Source: Devosia sp. (lineage in GTDB: Bacteria > Pseudomonadota > Alphaproteobacteria > Rhizobiales > Devosiaceae). From it: 43,553 nt of DNA. The notes below the pieces were generated by a model. It saw only the letters and a list, made by a program, of their open reading frames with translations. It made no database searches and was not told where the DNA came from. Shown piece by piece: positions 34,033 to 43,112 of the stretch. The first letter of the stretch is position 1, and every line of letters starts with the position of its first letter. The position numbers were made by a program, and so were the translations under genes. The stretch is from contig NZ_JAUYGL010000031.1 of the NCBI RefSeq assembly GCF_030689745.1, forward strand, positions 1 through 43,553. The letters run 5' to 3'.

Positions 34033-35187
34033 TCACGCCCCCAGCTGAAACCGCTCAAACCGTCCCAGCGCTTCGTCCACCGCCACCCTGCCCTCCGCCC
34101 CGACATCAGCCAGCCAGGTCTCTTGCTGGATCAGCAGCTTGCCGGCACTGCGGTCGGTCTTGAGGTCGAGGGCGGCGACGATGTTGTCGCCCAGCAGCAC
34201 CGGCAGGGCGAAATAGCCGTAGCGGCGCTTTTGGGCCGGCAGATAGGCTTCAAACAGATGCTCATAGCCAAAAAAGCGCTTGAGCCGCTTGCGCTGGATG
34301 ATCAGTGGATCGAACGGCGAGAGGATGTGCACCAGCCCGGGTGGGATGCCGGCGGGGGCCTCGAGCGTTTCCGGCGCGGCCCAATGGAGGGTCTGGTCCG
34401 GCCCTGCCAGGGTCAGCGGCACCAGCTTCTTGGCGCGGACACGGCTCTCGATCAGCGCCTTGACCATGGGCTTGCTGGGCGCGTCGAGGTGGCAGATGGA
34501 ATCCAGGCTGACCACGCCCTGGCTGCGCAGGGCGCGATCGAGCTTATAGGCAATGATCTGGCGGGCGGTGGCCGGCTTCGGCCTGCCGGTCCAGCCGAAA
34601 TGGCGCGCCATCAGATCATAGCTCTTGAGCATGCCCTGGCGCGCCGCGACGGTGACATGGCCCTGGTAGAACAGCATTTCGAGCACGCGCTTGGATGGCT
34701 TGCGGCTGGCCCAGGGATGATCCTTGTCGACCAGCCTGTCGTCGCCGATATCGCGCATCGACAGCGGCCCCTCGCGGCGCAGGCGGGCCAGCATGGCCCT
34801 GGATTCGGCGGGGGTGACCGAACCGAACCAGCGGCTGGCGCCATTGCGCTGGGCCTGCATGGCCGGCAGGAAGAACGCCAGGTCGGCGCTGGGCACGTAG
34901 CTGAGCGCGTGGGTCCAGTATTCGAACACCGATTTGTCGGCGGACTGGGCCGCGACCAGATCGGCGCGGCGATAGGCCGGGATGCGCGAGAACAGCATGT
35001 GGTGGTGGCAGCGCTCGATGACATTGATGGTGTCGATCTGCACATAGCCCAGATGGGCAACGGCGGCGCGCACCGCCTCGGGGCCGCTGCCGAACGGCGC
35101 GGCACCATCGAGACGCTGCGCGGCAATCCAGATCTGGCGGGCGCGGGCGGGGTCGATAACAAGCGGGGTTTTGGCCAAGACGGGCAT
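34033..35187 (-). CDS. YcaQ/AlkZ-type winged-helix DNA glycosylase
   Basis: A 384-residue member of the HTH_42 family (YcaQ, AlkZ), glycosylases that unhook interstrand cross-links and remove bulky alkylated bases. The catalytic motif is Q50-I-D52 in GYVQIDTINVIERCHHH, the Q-x-D form typical of the YcaQ branch. Further marks are LFSRIPAYRR, ALSYVP and LSPFDPLIIQRKRLKRFFGYEH near the C-terminus. The start is uncertain: 35187 begins close to the conserved part, while 35211 adds eight residues; neither has a clear ribosome binding site. The gene lies just behind the foreign nuclease gene, convergent with it. Confidence 0.87.
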   Translation of the reverse strand: MPVLAKTPLVIDPARARQIWIAAQRLDGAAPFGSGPEAVRAAVAHLGYVQIDTINVIERCHHHMLFSRIPAYRRADLVAAQSADKSVFEYWTHALSYVPSADLAFFLPAMQAQRNGASRWFGSVTPAESRAMLARLRREGPLSMRDIGDDRLVDKDHPWASRKPSKRVLEMLFYQGHVTVAARQGMLKSYDLMARHFGWTGRPKPATARQIIAYKLDRALRSQGVVSLDSICHLDAPSKPMVKALIESRVRAKKLVPLTLAGPDQTLHWAAPETLEAPAGIPPGLVHILSPFDPLIIQRKRLKRFFGYEHLFEAYLPAQKRRYGYFALPVLLGDNIVAALDLKTDRSAGKLLIQQETWLADVGAEGRVAVDEALGRFERFQLGA

Positions 35188-35328
35188 CCGAATCGCGTGG
35201 ATGACCAGCATGGCGGGGCAGGGGCGCGCCGGTCAATCAGCCGGCGCCCGCCGGCAAGCGGACGCTGAAGCGCTGGCCGCACGGAACGGGCCGGGCTGAT
35301 CGGGCAAGCGGATATGGCGGGAAAAAAT

Positions 35329-35404
<76 letters not shown>

Positions 35405-35449
35405 ATTATTTGGGTCTTTGGAGGACAATTGCCTTCCAAATCGAGGCGG

Positions 35450-35478
35450 AACCTATTGGATGATCCCGGCCCTTGCAA
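35450..35478 (-). promoter_or_regulatory. Candidate promoter for tRNA-Ala
   Basis: On the minus strand TTGCAA (35478-35473) is followed after 17 bases by TAGGTT (35455-35450), placing the start about 39 bases before the tRNA. Confidence 0.4.
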
Positions 35479-35500
35479 GTGCCTAAATGACACTTTTTGA

Positions 35501-35531
35501 TTCAACCGGCCGGGTGACCCAGCCGGTTGAA
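35501..35531 (-). terminator. Hairpin behind the FYDLN gene
   Basis: TTCAACCGGC (35501-35510) pairs with GCCGGTTGAA (35522-35531), with an inner GGG/CCC. It begins 14 bases after the FYDLN stop on the minus strand. A-runs rather than T-runs flank it, so it is not a classical terminator, but its position fits transcript-end formation. Confidence 0.5.
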
Positions 35532-35544
35532 AAATCACATGAAA

Positions 35545-35946
35545 TCAGGGCTCGTCGTCGGTATTGACGTCAAAGCCGAGCGCGTCGTCTTCGTCTTCGT
35601 CTTCTTCGAGGAAGGTGTCGGCGTCATCTTCGCCCAGTTCTTCATCGACTTCGACGTCGTCGGTCTCGGGAATGTCATCGCCCGATTCTTCGGCGTCGGC
35701 TTCCTCGAGCGAAACGATCTCGGGCGCGGCGACGTCTTCAATCTCGTCATCGAGCTCGTCGTCAATCGGCTTGACGGGCTTGGGCTTGGCGGGCGCCGCC
35801 TTGGGCGTCACCGCAGCCTGCTCGAAAAAGGCGCGCGGATAGCTCTTGCCGGTATAGGGCGAGACAACCGGATCGAGGTTGAGATCGTAGAACTTTTTAC
35901 CCGTATCAGGGTCGGTCCGCTTGGTGCCGCGGTCGGAACTGGCCAT
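35545..35946 (-). CDS. FYDLN acid domain protein (TIGR02300 family)
   Basis: A 133-residue protein with the family signature TGKKFYDLNLDPVVSPYTGKS (positions about 15-35, read as two blocks) and a very acidic, low-complexity second half (about 60-125) rich in D and E. The family is restricted to alphaproteobacteria and has no known function. GAGGAAC lies before the ATG at 35946; an upstream start at 36015 is open but not conserved in type. Its position between tRNA-Ala and aroA, reading away from aroA, is the standard one in Hyphomicrobiales. Confidence 0.88.
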   Translation of the reverse strand: MASSDRGTKRTDPDTGKKFYDLNLDPVVSPYTGKSYPRAFFEQAAVTPKAAPAKPKPVKPIDDELDDEIEDVAAPEIVSLEEADAEESGDDIPETDDVEVDEELGEDDADTFLEEDEDEDDALGFDVNTDDEP

Positions 35947-36112
35947 CGATGTTCCTCGTGGATGGGGTTTGGTGGGCGGTTTCGCCCCGTGTTTGGTCAG
36001 TCCGGTTATGAGCAAAGCAGGCCCCTGTCAAACCGAAAATGTGGAGAGCAGCTTCCCGGACCGACGGGGTGATGGCAATCACGGGGCTGACCGTGTTAAG
36101 TCCGGGCGCGTC

Positions 36113-37456
36113 ATGACCGATTTGCCAGCCAGTTCCGCCCCGCTCACCGCCCACGGTGCCGATCCGCTCAGCGGCCGCTTTGCGACGCCCGGCGACCCCG
36201 CCATCTCGCTGCGCGCCGTGCTGCTGGCGGCGCTGACCGTGGGCACCAGCAGCTTCACCAGATTGCGCCTGTCCGCCGATGTGCAGCGCTGTATTGCCGG
36301 GCTGCGCCAGCTGGGCGTCAGCATCGAGACCAGCGGGCCGCAGACGCAGGTGACCGGGCTGGGCGTAGCCGGGCTGCTCAAGCCCGAGGCGCCGCTGCAG
36401 GCGGGGCCATCGGCCACCAGCCTGGCCATGCTGCTGGGGCTGCTGGCGCCCTATGGCTTTGCCACCGCATTGCGCGCCGAGCCGGCCGTGAGCAAGGGCA
36501 TCGACCCTGAACTGCTTGAGGGCCTGACCGCCATCGGCGCGCGTCTCGAGCGGCGGGGCAAGAGCGGCTTGACCCTGCATGGCGCCTGCCTGCCCTTGCC
36601 GCTGCAGCTCAATCTGGTGACCCCCGCCGAAGCCACCAAGACCGCGCTGCTGCTGGCCGGGCTGCAACTGGCCGGCGACAGCCAGCTGCACCAGGCCATG
36701 GTCACGCGCGACCATACCGAAAAGCTGCTGGCCGCGTTTGGCGCCAATATCACGGTGACGCCCGATGCCGATGACGGCGGGGGCGTGACGATTCGGCTGG
36801 CCGGCCTGCCAGAGCTGACACCTCAGGCCATCAGCGTGCCGGGCGATCCCTCGGCGGCGGCCTTCGCGATTGTGGCGGCGCTGATCATCAAGGGATCGGA
36901 CGTGGTGGTGGAAAACGTGCTGATCAATCCGCTGCGCACCGGGCTGATCGACACGCTGCTGGAAATGGGTGGCAATATCCAGTTTCTCAACCAGCGCGAG
37001 ACCGCCGGCGAGTACATCGCCGATCTGCGGGTGCGCTCCAGCTGGCTCAAGGGGGTGCGGGTGGACCCGCGTCACCTCGAGAGCATGCGCGACGATATGG
37101 CGATGCTGGCGGTGGCCGCCGCCTTTGCCGAAGGCGAGACGGTGATCCACACCGGCGCTGCCGCGCCCAGTGGCGACCCCTGGGAGCGGCTGGCGGCGGG
37201 GCTGCGGGCCAACAAGGTCAAACTGCGCCAGGAGCCCGGGAGCCTCACCATTGCCGGCGACGGCAAGGTGGCCGGTGGCGGCAAGGTCGACTGCCAGGAC
37301 GATCCGGTCATGGCGATGAGTTTTGCCGTGCTGGGCCTGGCCAGCCGCCATAAGGTGACAATCGAGAACGTGGGCCCAATGGCGGACAGCTTCCCCGATT
37401 TCGTGGCCGCCATGACCGCCCTGGGCGGCCGATTTCCCCCAAGCAAGGGACGCTGA
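36113..37456 (+). CDS. aroA: AroA-family protein with a degenerate EPSP synthase active site
   Basis: A 447-residue protein that aligns with class II 3-phosphoshikimate 1-carboxyvinyltransferase throughout and sits in the aroA position before cmk. Structural parts are kept: TRDHTEKLL (198-206), PGDPSAAAFAIVAAL (243-257), NPLRTGLID (272-280), LAVAAAFAEGET (332-343) and MSFAVLGLAS (402-411). Many substrate residues are changed: the usual PGDKSISHR is PGDPAISLR (28-34 region, Lys to P29), SAQ is A172-E173-A174, the GDASLxxRPM block (122-131) is lost, KESDRL is DPWERL (355-360), and DHRIAM is DDPVMAM (396-402). R34, K176, R359 and the D327/D328 position remain. The frame is intact, so it is not a broken gene. 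It may be inactive or changed in function; the symbol reflects family and position only. Confidence 0.75.
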   Translation: MTDLPASSAPLTAHGADPLSGRFATPGDPAISLRAVLLAALTVGTSSFTRLRLSADVQRCIAGLRQLGVSIETSGPQTQVTGLGVAGLLKPEAPLQAGPSATSLAMLLGLLAPYGFATALRAEPAVSKGIDPELLEGLTAIGARLERRGKSGLTLHGACLPLPLQLNLVTPAEATKTALLLAGLQLAGDSQLHQAMVTRDHTEKLLAAFGANITVTPDADDGGGVTIRLAGLPELTPQAISVPGDPSAAAFAIVAALIIKGSDVVVENVLINPLRTGLIDTLLEMGGNIQFLNQRETAGEYIADLRVRSSWLKGVRVDPRHLESMRDDMAMLAVAAAFAEGETVIHTGAAAPSGDPWERLAAGLRANKVKLRQEPGSLTIAGDGKVAGGGKVDCQDDPVMAMSFAVLGLASRHKVTIENVGPMADSFPDFVAAMTALGGRFPPSKGR

Positions 37457-37459
37457 GCG

Positions 37460-38101
37460 ATGATTATTGCCGTGGACGGACCGGCCGCATCAGGCAAGGG
37501 CACGCTGGCCGCAGGGCTGGCGCAACACTATCAATTGCCGCATCTGGACACCGGGCTGCTGTATCGCGCGGTGGGCTGGGCCCTGCGGGACGAGCCCGAC
37601 GGCCCGGACTTCGAGGCCAGGGCGATCGCGGCGGCGCAAAGCCTCGACGCGGCCCATCTGGGCAATCTGGAGGCGCTGACCAGCGCCAATACCGGGATCT
37701 TGGCGTCACGCGTCGCGGTGATTGGCGAGGTTCGCGTGGCGATGCGCCAATATCAGCGCGAATTTGCCCGCCAGCCGGGCGGGGCGGTGCTGGACGGGCG
37801 CGATATCGGCACGGTGATCTGCCCGGACGCCGATGCCAAGCTGTTCATTGTTGCCGACAGCAAGGTGCGCATGGAGCGGCGGGCGCGGCAGCTCGAACAG
37901 CGCGGCCTGCCGGTTGACCGCTACGCGCTCTATCACCAGATCGAAGAGCGCGACGCGCGCGACATGGCCAATCCCCATGGCGGCTTTTACAAAGCTGACG
38001 ACGCGCACTTGCTCGATACGACGCTTCTCGATATAGAGGCATCACTCCGCGCAGCCATCGCGATTGTCGATGGGACCATGGCGCGCAAGGCAGGGCTGTA
38101 A
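37460..38101 (+). CDS. cmk: Cytidylate kinase
   Basis: A 213-residue kinase that phosphorylates CMP and dCMP. The Walker A loop is DGPAASGKGTLA (6-17), followed by LDTGLLYRAVGW, the DGRDIGTVICPDADAKLF block and the lid residues RARQLEQRG. It starts three bases after the aroA stop and belongs to the conserved aroA-cmk-rpsA series. The frame and length are normal. Confidence 0.95.
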   Translation: MIIAVDGPAASGKGTLAAGLAQHYQLPHLDTGLLYRAVGWALRDEPDGPDFEARAIAAAQSLDAAHLGNLEALTSANTGILASRVAVIGEVRVAMRQYQREFARQPGGAVLDGRDIGTVICPDADAKLFIVADSKVRMERRARQLEQRGLPVDRYALYHQIEERDARDMANPHGGFYKADDAHLLDTTLLDIEASLRAAIAIVDGTMARKAGL

Positions 38102-38284
38102 AGCTCAAATCCAACCTTGTGCGAACCGGCCCCGGCCATCAGCCTCAGCGAAGCAAGCGGACCGATATCAGATTCATCGCCATTCCCGAATGGCCCCGTG
38201 TGCCGGCTGCTGAGCAAGGTTCAGCAGGCGGGTTCCATTTCTGGCGATGCTCACCCCCAACCACCGGCACAACGGAGAAGATAT
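38102..38284 (+). other. Leader between cmk and rpsA
   Basis: A 183-base gap that remains open in the rpsA frame but is not conserved in type (P/S-rich translation). It probably contains the rpsA promoter and untranslated leader; S1 represses its own translation in E. coli. I see no clear -35/-10 pair and no strong hairpin. Confidence 0.4.
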
Positions 38285-39988
38285 TTGGCACAGCAAACTG
38301 TGACGAAAGAAGATTTTGAATCGCTGTTGATGGATTCGTTCGTTGATAACGAGCCGCTAGAAGGTTCGGTTGTCAAAGGCACCGTCGTCGCGATCGAAAA
38401 GGACCTGGCGATCATCGACGTCGGTCTGAAGACCGAAGGCCGCATTCCGCTCAAGGAATTCGGCGCTGCCGGCCGTGACGGCCTGATCGTTGTTGGCTCG
38501 ATCGTCGAGGTCTATGTTGACCGCGTCGAAAACGCTGCCGGCGAAGCCGTTCTGAGCCGCGAGAAGGCCCGTCGTGAAGAGAGCTGGGTCAAGCTCGAAG
38601 TCATGTACAACAACAATGAGCGCGTTGAAGGCACCATCTTCAACCAGGTCAAGGGCGGTTTCACCGTCGACCTCGAAGGCGCCGTTGCCTTCCTGCCGCG
38701 TTCGCAGGTCGATATTCGCCCGATCCGCGATATCGCGCCGCTGATGAACGTGCCGCAGCCGTTCCAGATTCTGAAGATGGACAAGCGTCGCGGCAATATC
38801 GTCGTCTCGCGTCGTGCCATTCTCGAAGAGTCGCGCGCCGAACAGCGTTCCGAAATCGTGCAGCAGCTCGAAGAGGGCCAGGTTGTCGACGGCGTGGTCA
38901 AGAACATCACCGATTACGGTGCCTTTGTTGATCTCGGCGGCATTGACGGCCTGCTTCACGTCACCGACATCGCATGGCGTCGGGTGAACCATCCTTCCGA
39001 AGTGCTCACGATCGGCGAGACCATCAAGGTCCAGATCGTCCGCATCAACCACGAGAGCCATCGTATCTCGCTGGGCATGAAGCAGCTGCAGGCTGATCCA
39101 TGGGAAGGCATCGAAGCCAAGTATCCGATCGAAGCCAAGTTCACCGGCCGCGTCACCAATATCACCGACTACGGTGCCTTTGTTGAGCTGGAGCCAGGCA
39201 TTGAAGGCCTGATCCACGTGTCCGAGATGAGCTGGACCAAGAAGAACGTCCACCCCGGCAAGATCGTTTCGACCTCCCAGGAAGTCGAAGTTGTCGTGCT
39301 CGAGGTCGATCCGGACAAGCGTCGCATTTCGCTTGGTCTCAAGCAGACCCTGGCCAATCCGTGGGAAAGCTTCGCCGAGAAGTTCCCCGTGGGCGCTGTC
39401 ATCGAAGGCGAAGTCAAGAACAAGACCGTATTCGGCCTGTTCATTGGCCTCGACGGCGATGTCGACGGCATGGTCCACCTGTCCGATCTCGATTGGCAGA
39501 AGTCGGGCGAAATCGCTCTGGAAGACTACAACCGCGGTGACATGGTTTCGGCCAAGGTCCTCGATGTTGACGTCGAGAAGGAACGCATCAGCCTGGGCAT
39601 CAAGCAGCTGTCGACCGGCGAAGTCGCCGACACTGCCGGCACCGAAGGCGGCATCCGCAAGGGTTCGATCGTCACCGGTACCGTCACCGAGGTCAACGAT
39701 GGCGGCATCGAAGTCCGTCTCGCCGACAGCGAAATGACTGCCTTCATCCGCCGTGCCGACCTCAGCCGCGATCGCAACGATCAGCGTCCTGAGCGTTTCA
39801 GCAAGGGCGAAAAGGTTGACGCCCGCGTCACCCAGTATGATCGCAAGACCCAGCGCATCCAGCTCTCGATCAAGGCGCTCGAAATCGCCGAAGAAAAAGA
39901 AGCTGTTGCCAATTACGGTTCGTCCGCTTCGGGCGCATCGCTGGGCGACATCCTGGGCGCTGCCCTCAAGGATCGCGAAAAGGAATAG
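38285..39988 (+). CDS. rpsA: 30S ribosomal protein S1
   Basis: A 567-residue protein that binds mRNA and helps it dock on the small subunit. It has six S1 (OB-fold) repeats starting near residues 28, 115, 200, 285, 372 and 460; repeats three and four show the typical ITDYGAFVDLGGIDGLLHVTDI-type cores, read here in pieces such as NITDYGAFVEL and GLIHVSEMSW. The start is TTG at 38285: GGAG lies 7 bases upstream, and the protein start AQQTVTKEDFESLL follows at once; no ATG lies in a suitable place. Codon use is the most biased in the window, fitting very high expression. A strong terminator follows. Confidence 0.95.
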   Translation: MAQQTVTKEDFESLLMDSFVDNEPLEGSVVKGTVVAIEKDLAIIDVGLKTEGRIPLKEFGAAGRDGLIVVGSIVEVYVDRVENAAGEAVLSREKARREESWVKLEVMYNNNERVEGTIFNQVKGGFTVDLEGAVAFLPRSQVDIRPIRDIAPLMNVPQPFQILKMDKRRGNIVVSRRAILEESRAEQRSEIVQQLEEGQVVDGVVKNITDYGAFVDLGGIDGLLHVTDIAWRRVNHPSEVLTIGETIKVQIVRINHESHRISLGMKQLQADPWEGIEAKYPIEAKFTGRVTNITDYGAFVELEPGIEGLIHVSEMSWTKKNVHPGKIVSTSQEVEVVVLEVDPDKRRISLGLKQTLANPWESFAEKFPVGAVIEGEVKNKTVFGLFIGLDGDVDGMVHLSDLDWQKSGEIALEDYNRGDMVSAKVLDVDVEKERISLGIKQLSTGEVADTAGTEGGIRKGSIVTGTVTEVNDGGIEVRLADSEMTAFIRRADLSRDRNDQRPERFSKGEKVDARVTQYDRKTQRIQLSIKALEIAEEKEAVANYGSSASGASLGDILGAALKDREKE

Positions 39989-40025
39989 GTTTTGTAAGCT
40001 GCACAAGCTTACCTGCAAAACCTTG

Positions 40026-40057
40026 GGCCCGCGCTTCACAGCGCGGGCCTTTTGCTT
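40026..40057 (+). terminator. Intrinsic terminator after rpsA
   Basis: GGCCCGCGC (40026-40034) pairs perfectly with GCGCGGGCC (40041-40049), loop TTCACA, followed by TTTTGCTTTC. Just upstream, AGGTTTTG (39987-39994) can pair with CAAAACCT (40016-40023) around an inner GTAAGC/GCTTAC stem, which may protect the rpsA 3' end. Confidence 0.92.
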
Positions 40058-40069
40058 TCTAACAATCCC

Positions 40070-40582
40070 ATGAGCAACACGATCCATTGGCGCCCGCTGA
40101 CGCCGTCTGACCTGCCAGCAGTTGAAGCCATCGCCGCGATCGTGCATCCGGGCTTTCCCGAGGATGCGGCCGTGTTTGCCGAACGGCAGAGCCTTTATCC
40201 GGACGGCACGCGGCTGCTCGAGCTGGATGGCGTTCCGGCGGGTTATGTGCTGAGCCATCCCTGGCACTTCAAGCAATTGCCGGCGCTCAATGCGCTGCTG
40301 GGCGCGGTGCCCGAGCCCGCCGACACCTATTACATTCATGATCTGGCGCTGCTCAACAAGGCGCGCGGCACCGGGGCGGCGGCCAGGATTGTCGGCGAGA
40401 TCCAGCGCCATGCGCGCGGGCACGGCTTTGCCAATATGAGCCTGGTGGCGGTCAATGACTCGCTGCCGTTCTGGCACAAGCATGGCTTTCGCGCGCTGAG
40501 CCCTTCTGTGCTATCACCGGAGCTGCTGGCCAAGCTGGCCAGCTATGAGGCGGCGGCCCGCTTCATGGTCAAGACATTCTGA
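40070..40582 (+). CDS. GNAT family N-acetyltransferase
   Basis: A 170-residue GNAT enzyme. Core signs are YYIHDLALLNKARGTGAAARIVGEI, where the R-G-T-G-A-A loop binds acetyl-CoA, and the late SLVAVNDSLPFWHKHGF block. The substrate is unknown. The ATG at 40070 fits the conserved start; a TTG at 40052 within the terminator T-run is unlikely. It lacks a clear ribosome binding site. It lies in the middle of the conserved rpsA-ihfB series, separated from rpsA by the terminator. Confidence 0.82.
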   Translation: MSNTIHWRPLTPSDLPAVEAIAAIVHPGFPEDAAVFAERQSLYPDGTRLLELDGVPAGYVLSHPWHFKQLPALNALLGAVPEPADTYYIHDLALLNKARGTGAAARIVGEIQRHARGHGFANMSLVAVNDSLPFWHKHGFRALSPSVLSPELLAKLASYEAAARFMVKTF

Positions 40583-40652
40583 CGCGTCTCGCGGTCTTGC
40601 CAAAGCCCGACAGTCGCCGTACCGGACGGCAATGCCCAAGAGCGAGGCCTCG

Positions 40653-41609
40653 ATGACTGACCCAAATCCAGCTGCCCCAGCCAGCGATCCGCATGGCGTG
40701 ATCGCTGCCGAGACCTTCCGCAAGTCGCGCGGCCTGTGGCGGATACTGGCGTTCATGGCCCTGGCCATTGCCGTCATTGTCGGGGTGGGGCGCTTTGCCC
40801 TGCCCGAAGCGGGCAGCGGCGATTACGTGGCGCGGCTGGTCGTGGATGGCGCCATTGCCTCCGATCCAGACCGGCTGGCCGCCATGACGGCGCTGGCAGA
40901 GGACGATGCGGTCAAGGCGGTGATCATTGCGATCAACTCGCCGGGCGGCACCACGGCGGGCGGCGAGGAATTGTACGAGGCGCTGGGGCAGTTGCGCGCC
41001 GCCAAACCGACAGTGGCGGTGATCAAGGAACTGGGGGCCTCGGCCGCCTATATGACGGCAATCGGCACGGACCGCATCTTTGCGCGTCGGCTTTCGATCG
41101 TGGGCTCGATCGGCGTGCTGTATCAGCACGTCAATGCCGGCAAGCTGCTCGACACGATCGGGGTGGATCTGGACAAGGTCGCCTCGGGCCCGCTCAAGGC
41201 CGAGCCGGACGTCAACGAGCCGCTGAGCGGAGCGCCGCGCGCCTCGATTGCGGCACTGGTCGATGACAGCTTTCAGTGGTTCGTCGACATTGTCGCCGAA
41301 CGCCGCGGCCTGAGCCGGAGCCAGACCCTGGCGCTGGCCGACGGGCGCATCGTGACGGGCCGGATTGGCCTCGAAAGCGGGCTGATCGATGAAATCGGCG
41401 GCGAGCTTGAAGCCATGGCGTGGCTCGAAGCGAGCCATGATGTGGCCGCCGATCTGGATATCAGGACCATCTGGCCCCGGCCAGACCAGGGATTTGACCT
41501 GATCGGCACCTTTTTGAACGGCCAGGCCCGCAGCATGCTCGGATTGCCGCAGGGCCCTATCACGCTTGACGGGCTGGTCTCGCTTTGGCAGGTTGGGGCC
41601 GCCTCATAA
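40653..41609 (+). CDS. sppA: Signal peptide peptidase SppA, short (36K-type) form
   Basis: A 318-residue membrane-anchored serine protease of the S49 family that degrades cleaved signal peptides. One membrane helix lies at about 29-48 ([20 protein letters not shown]). The Ser/Lys dyad is S130 in [14 protein letters not shown] and K182 in [28 protein letters not shown] (95-108) is the substrate-binding strand. The ATG at 40653 is preceded by GAGG; another ATG at 40632 would add seven residues. The gene stands before ihfB, its usual place. Confidence 0.93.
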   Translation: MTDPNPAAPASDPHGVIAAETFRKSRGLWRILAFMALAIAVIVGVGRFALPEAGSGDYVARLVVDGAIASDPDRLAAMTALAEDDAVKAVIIAINSPGGTTAGGEELYEALGQLRAAKPTVAVIKELGASAAYMTAIGTDRIFARRLSIVGSIGVLYQHVNAGKLLDTIGVDLDKVASGPLKAEPDVNEPLSGAPRASIAALVDDSFQWFVDIVAERRGLSRSQTLALADGRIVTGRIGLESGLIDEIGGELEAMAWLEASHDVAADLDIRTIWPRPDQGFDLIGTFLNGQARSMLGLPQGPITLDGLVSLWQVGAAS

Positions 41610-41646
41610 ATCTGTTGGGGCGGCAGCCTGCCAAGTGGAGCCTGGG

Positions 41647-41928
41647 ATGATCAAGTCGGAACTTGTCGAGAAGCTTGCGGCGGAAAATCCTCATCTGTTC
41701 CAGCGCGATATCGAGAACATCGTCAATGCGATCCTCGATGAGATCGGCGAGGCTCTGGCGCGCGGTGATCGCGTCGAACTGCGCGGCTTTGGCGCCTTCT
41801 CGGTGAAGAACCGGCCGGCCCGGATCGGGCGCAATCCGCGTACCGGCGAGCAGGTGGATGTGGGCGAGAAATATGTGCCGCAGTTCAAGGCTGGCAAGGA
41901 AATTCGCGAGCGGCTCAACCGTTCGTAA
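41647..41928 (+). CDS. ihfB: Integration host factor beta subunit
   Basis: A 93-residue DNA-bending protein that pairs with IhfA. Family features are [17 protein letters not shown] at the start, [26 protein letters not shown] (about 45-70; the N-P at the arm tip intercalates in the minor groove) and the end [17 protein letters not shown] lies just before the ATG. IHF is also the usual architectural aid for sigma-54 promoters, and rpoN is in the same window. Confidence 0.95.
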   Translation: MIKSELVEKLAAENPHLFQRDIENIVNAILDEIGEALARGDRVELRGFGAFSVKNRPARIGRNPRTGEQVDVGEKYVPQFKAGKEIRERLNRS

Positions 41929-41959
41929 CGGGGCCAGGGCTCCATAGGCACGCAAGGCA

Positions 41960-42319
41960 ATGGTCAATAAAATCGTCGGTTGGTTGATACTGGTGCCGAT
42001 CTGCCTGGGCCTGGTGGTGTTCGCCCTGGCGAACCGGCACTTCGTGGTGGTCAATTTCAATCCTTTCGCTCCCGGTGACGGCGCCGCCATGCCCGGTTAT
42101 GGCGTGCCGATGTTTGTGGTGCTCTATATGGTGCTGCTGGTGGGCGTGCTGGCCGGTGGCATTGCCACCTGGTTTGCGCAAAGCCACCATCGCCGCGGCG
42201 AAAAACACTGGCGCCGCGAGGCCCAAACCCTTACTGGCGAGCTGGAAACCCTGCGCAAGACCCCGCGCAGCCCGTCCAGCGGCGCTGCCGATGTCGACGA
42301 TCTTTTGGAGCTGCGCTGA
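41960..42319 (+). CDS. LapA-domain (DUF1049) membrane protein
   Basis: A 119-residue protein with two hydrophobic helices (about 5-26 and 47-70) joined by a short periplasmic loop containing FNPFAPG, and a charged, coiled-coil-prone tail (about 74-100). This is the LapA/DUF1049 layout; E. coli LapA helps regulate LPS synthesis with LapB. AAGG lies before the ATG. Its place between ihfB and trpF is conserved in Hyphomicrobiales. Confidence 0.85.
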   Translation: MVNKIVGWLILVPICLGLVVFALANRHFVVVNFNPFAPGDGAAMPGYGVPMFVVLYMVLLVGVLAGGIATWFAQSHHRRGEKHWRREAQTLTGELETLRKTPRSPSSGAADVDDLLELR

Positions 42320-42327
42320 GCACCCCT

Positions 42328-42975
42328 ATGGCCGACCCCCTGATCATCAAGATTTGCGGCATCAAGACCCCTGACGTTCTGGAGACGGCAATCGCAGCCG
42401 GCACCGATATGGTGGGCTTCCTGCATTTCCCGCGCTCGCCGCGCCATGCCAGCGTCGATACCATTGCCGATTTGATTTCCCAGGCGCGCGGACGGGTGCA
42501 GACCTGCGTGGTGCTGGTCAATCCGGACAATAGCACGGTGGCCGAATTTGCCGCGCTGGGCCCGGACTGGATCCAGTTGCATGGCCCCGAAACCCCGCAT
42601 CGGGTGGAGGCCATCCGCGCCGAGGCGGGCGTTGAAATCATCAAGGCGCTGCCGATCGGCTCGGCTGAAGATGTCGGCCATGTCAGCGATTTCCATGAGG
42701 TGGCCGACCGGCTGCTGCTCGACGCCAAGCCGCCCAAGGGGGCCGACCGCCCCGGCGGCCTGGGCGATACCTTCGACTGGGCCCTGCTCAAGGCGCTTGA
42801 CCCGTCCATCCCCTTCATGCTTTCGGGGGGGCTGACGCCAGAGACTGTCGCTGACGCCGTCAGGACCGTGCGCCCCTTCGGGCTGGACGTGTCATCGGGG
42901 GTCGAGAGCGCACCCGGGGTCAAGGATAAACGGCTGATCGAAGCGTTCATCCAAAACGCCCGCGCCGCCGTATAA
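42328..42975 (+). CDS. trpF: Phosphoribosylanthranilate isomerase
   Basis: A 215-residue TIM-barrel enzyme of tryptophan synthesis that converts phosphoribosylanthranilate into its carboxyphenylamino deoxyribulose form. The catalytic cysteine is in KICGIKTPD (C11) and the catalytic aspartate is in [11 protein letters not shown] or the following QLHGPE region by family comparison. The phosphate-binding end is [11 protein letters not shown] and [15 protein letters not shown]. It starts 8 bases after lapA and leads into trpB across a REP-like repeat. Confidence 0.95.
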   Translation: MADPLIIKICGIKTPDVLETAIAAGTDMVGFLHFPRSPRHASVDTIADLISQARGRVQTCVVLVNPDNSTVAEFAALGPDWIQLHGPETPHRVEAIRAEAGVEIIKALPIGSAEDVGHVSDFHEVADRLLLDAKPPKGADRPGGLGDTFDWALLKALDPSIPFMLSGGLTPETVADAVRTVRPFGLDVSSGVESAPGVKDKRLIEAFIQNARAAV

Positions 42976-42986
42976 GTCTTTCTTCT

Positions 42987-43112
42987 CCCTCCCCCCTGCG
43001 GGGAGGGTGGCCCCGACGGGGTCGGATGGGGTATTCCGTCATCCGGCTCGCTTGGCCCACCCCCACCCTTGGCGCTGCGCGCCGTCCCGCCCCACAAGGG
43101 GGAGGGAGACGC
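42987..43112. repeat. REP-like palindromic repeat between trpF and trpB
   Basis: It opens with the hairpin CCCTCCCC/GGGGAGGG (42987-43007), continues with GGCCCCGACGGGGTC, and closes near CCCCACAAGGGGGAGGG (43091-43107). The closing arm differs from that of the copy at 15220 (CCCCGCAAGGGGGAGGG) only in the loop. It lies inside an otherwise continuous trp operon. Confidence 0.75.

Noticed and set aside
35501..35531. Intrinsic terminator with T-run for the FYDLN gene
   Set aside because: The hairpin is strong, but neither strand has a T-run right after it, so only a general 3'-end hairpin is listed.
36113..37456. Calling the aroA-family gene a pseudogene
   Set aside because: The frame is full length without a stop or frameshift, has normal codon use and keeps the scaffold motifs. 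The active-site losses look like divergence of a maintained protein.
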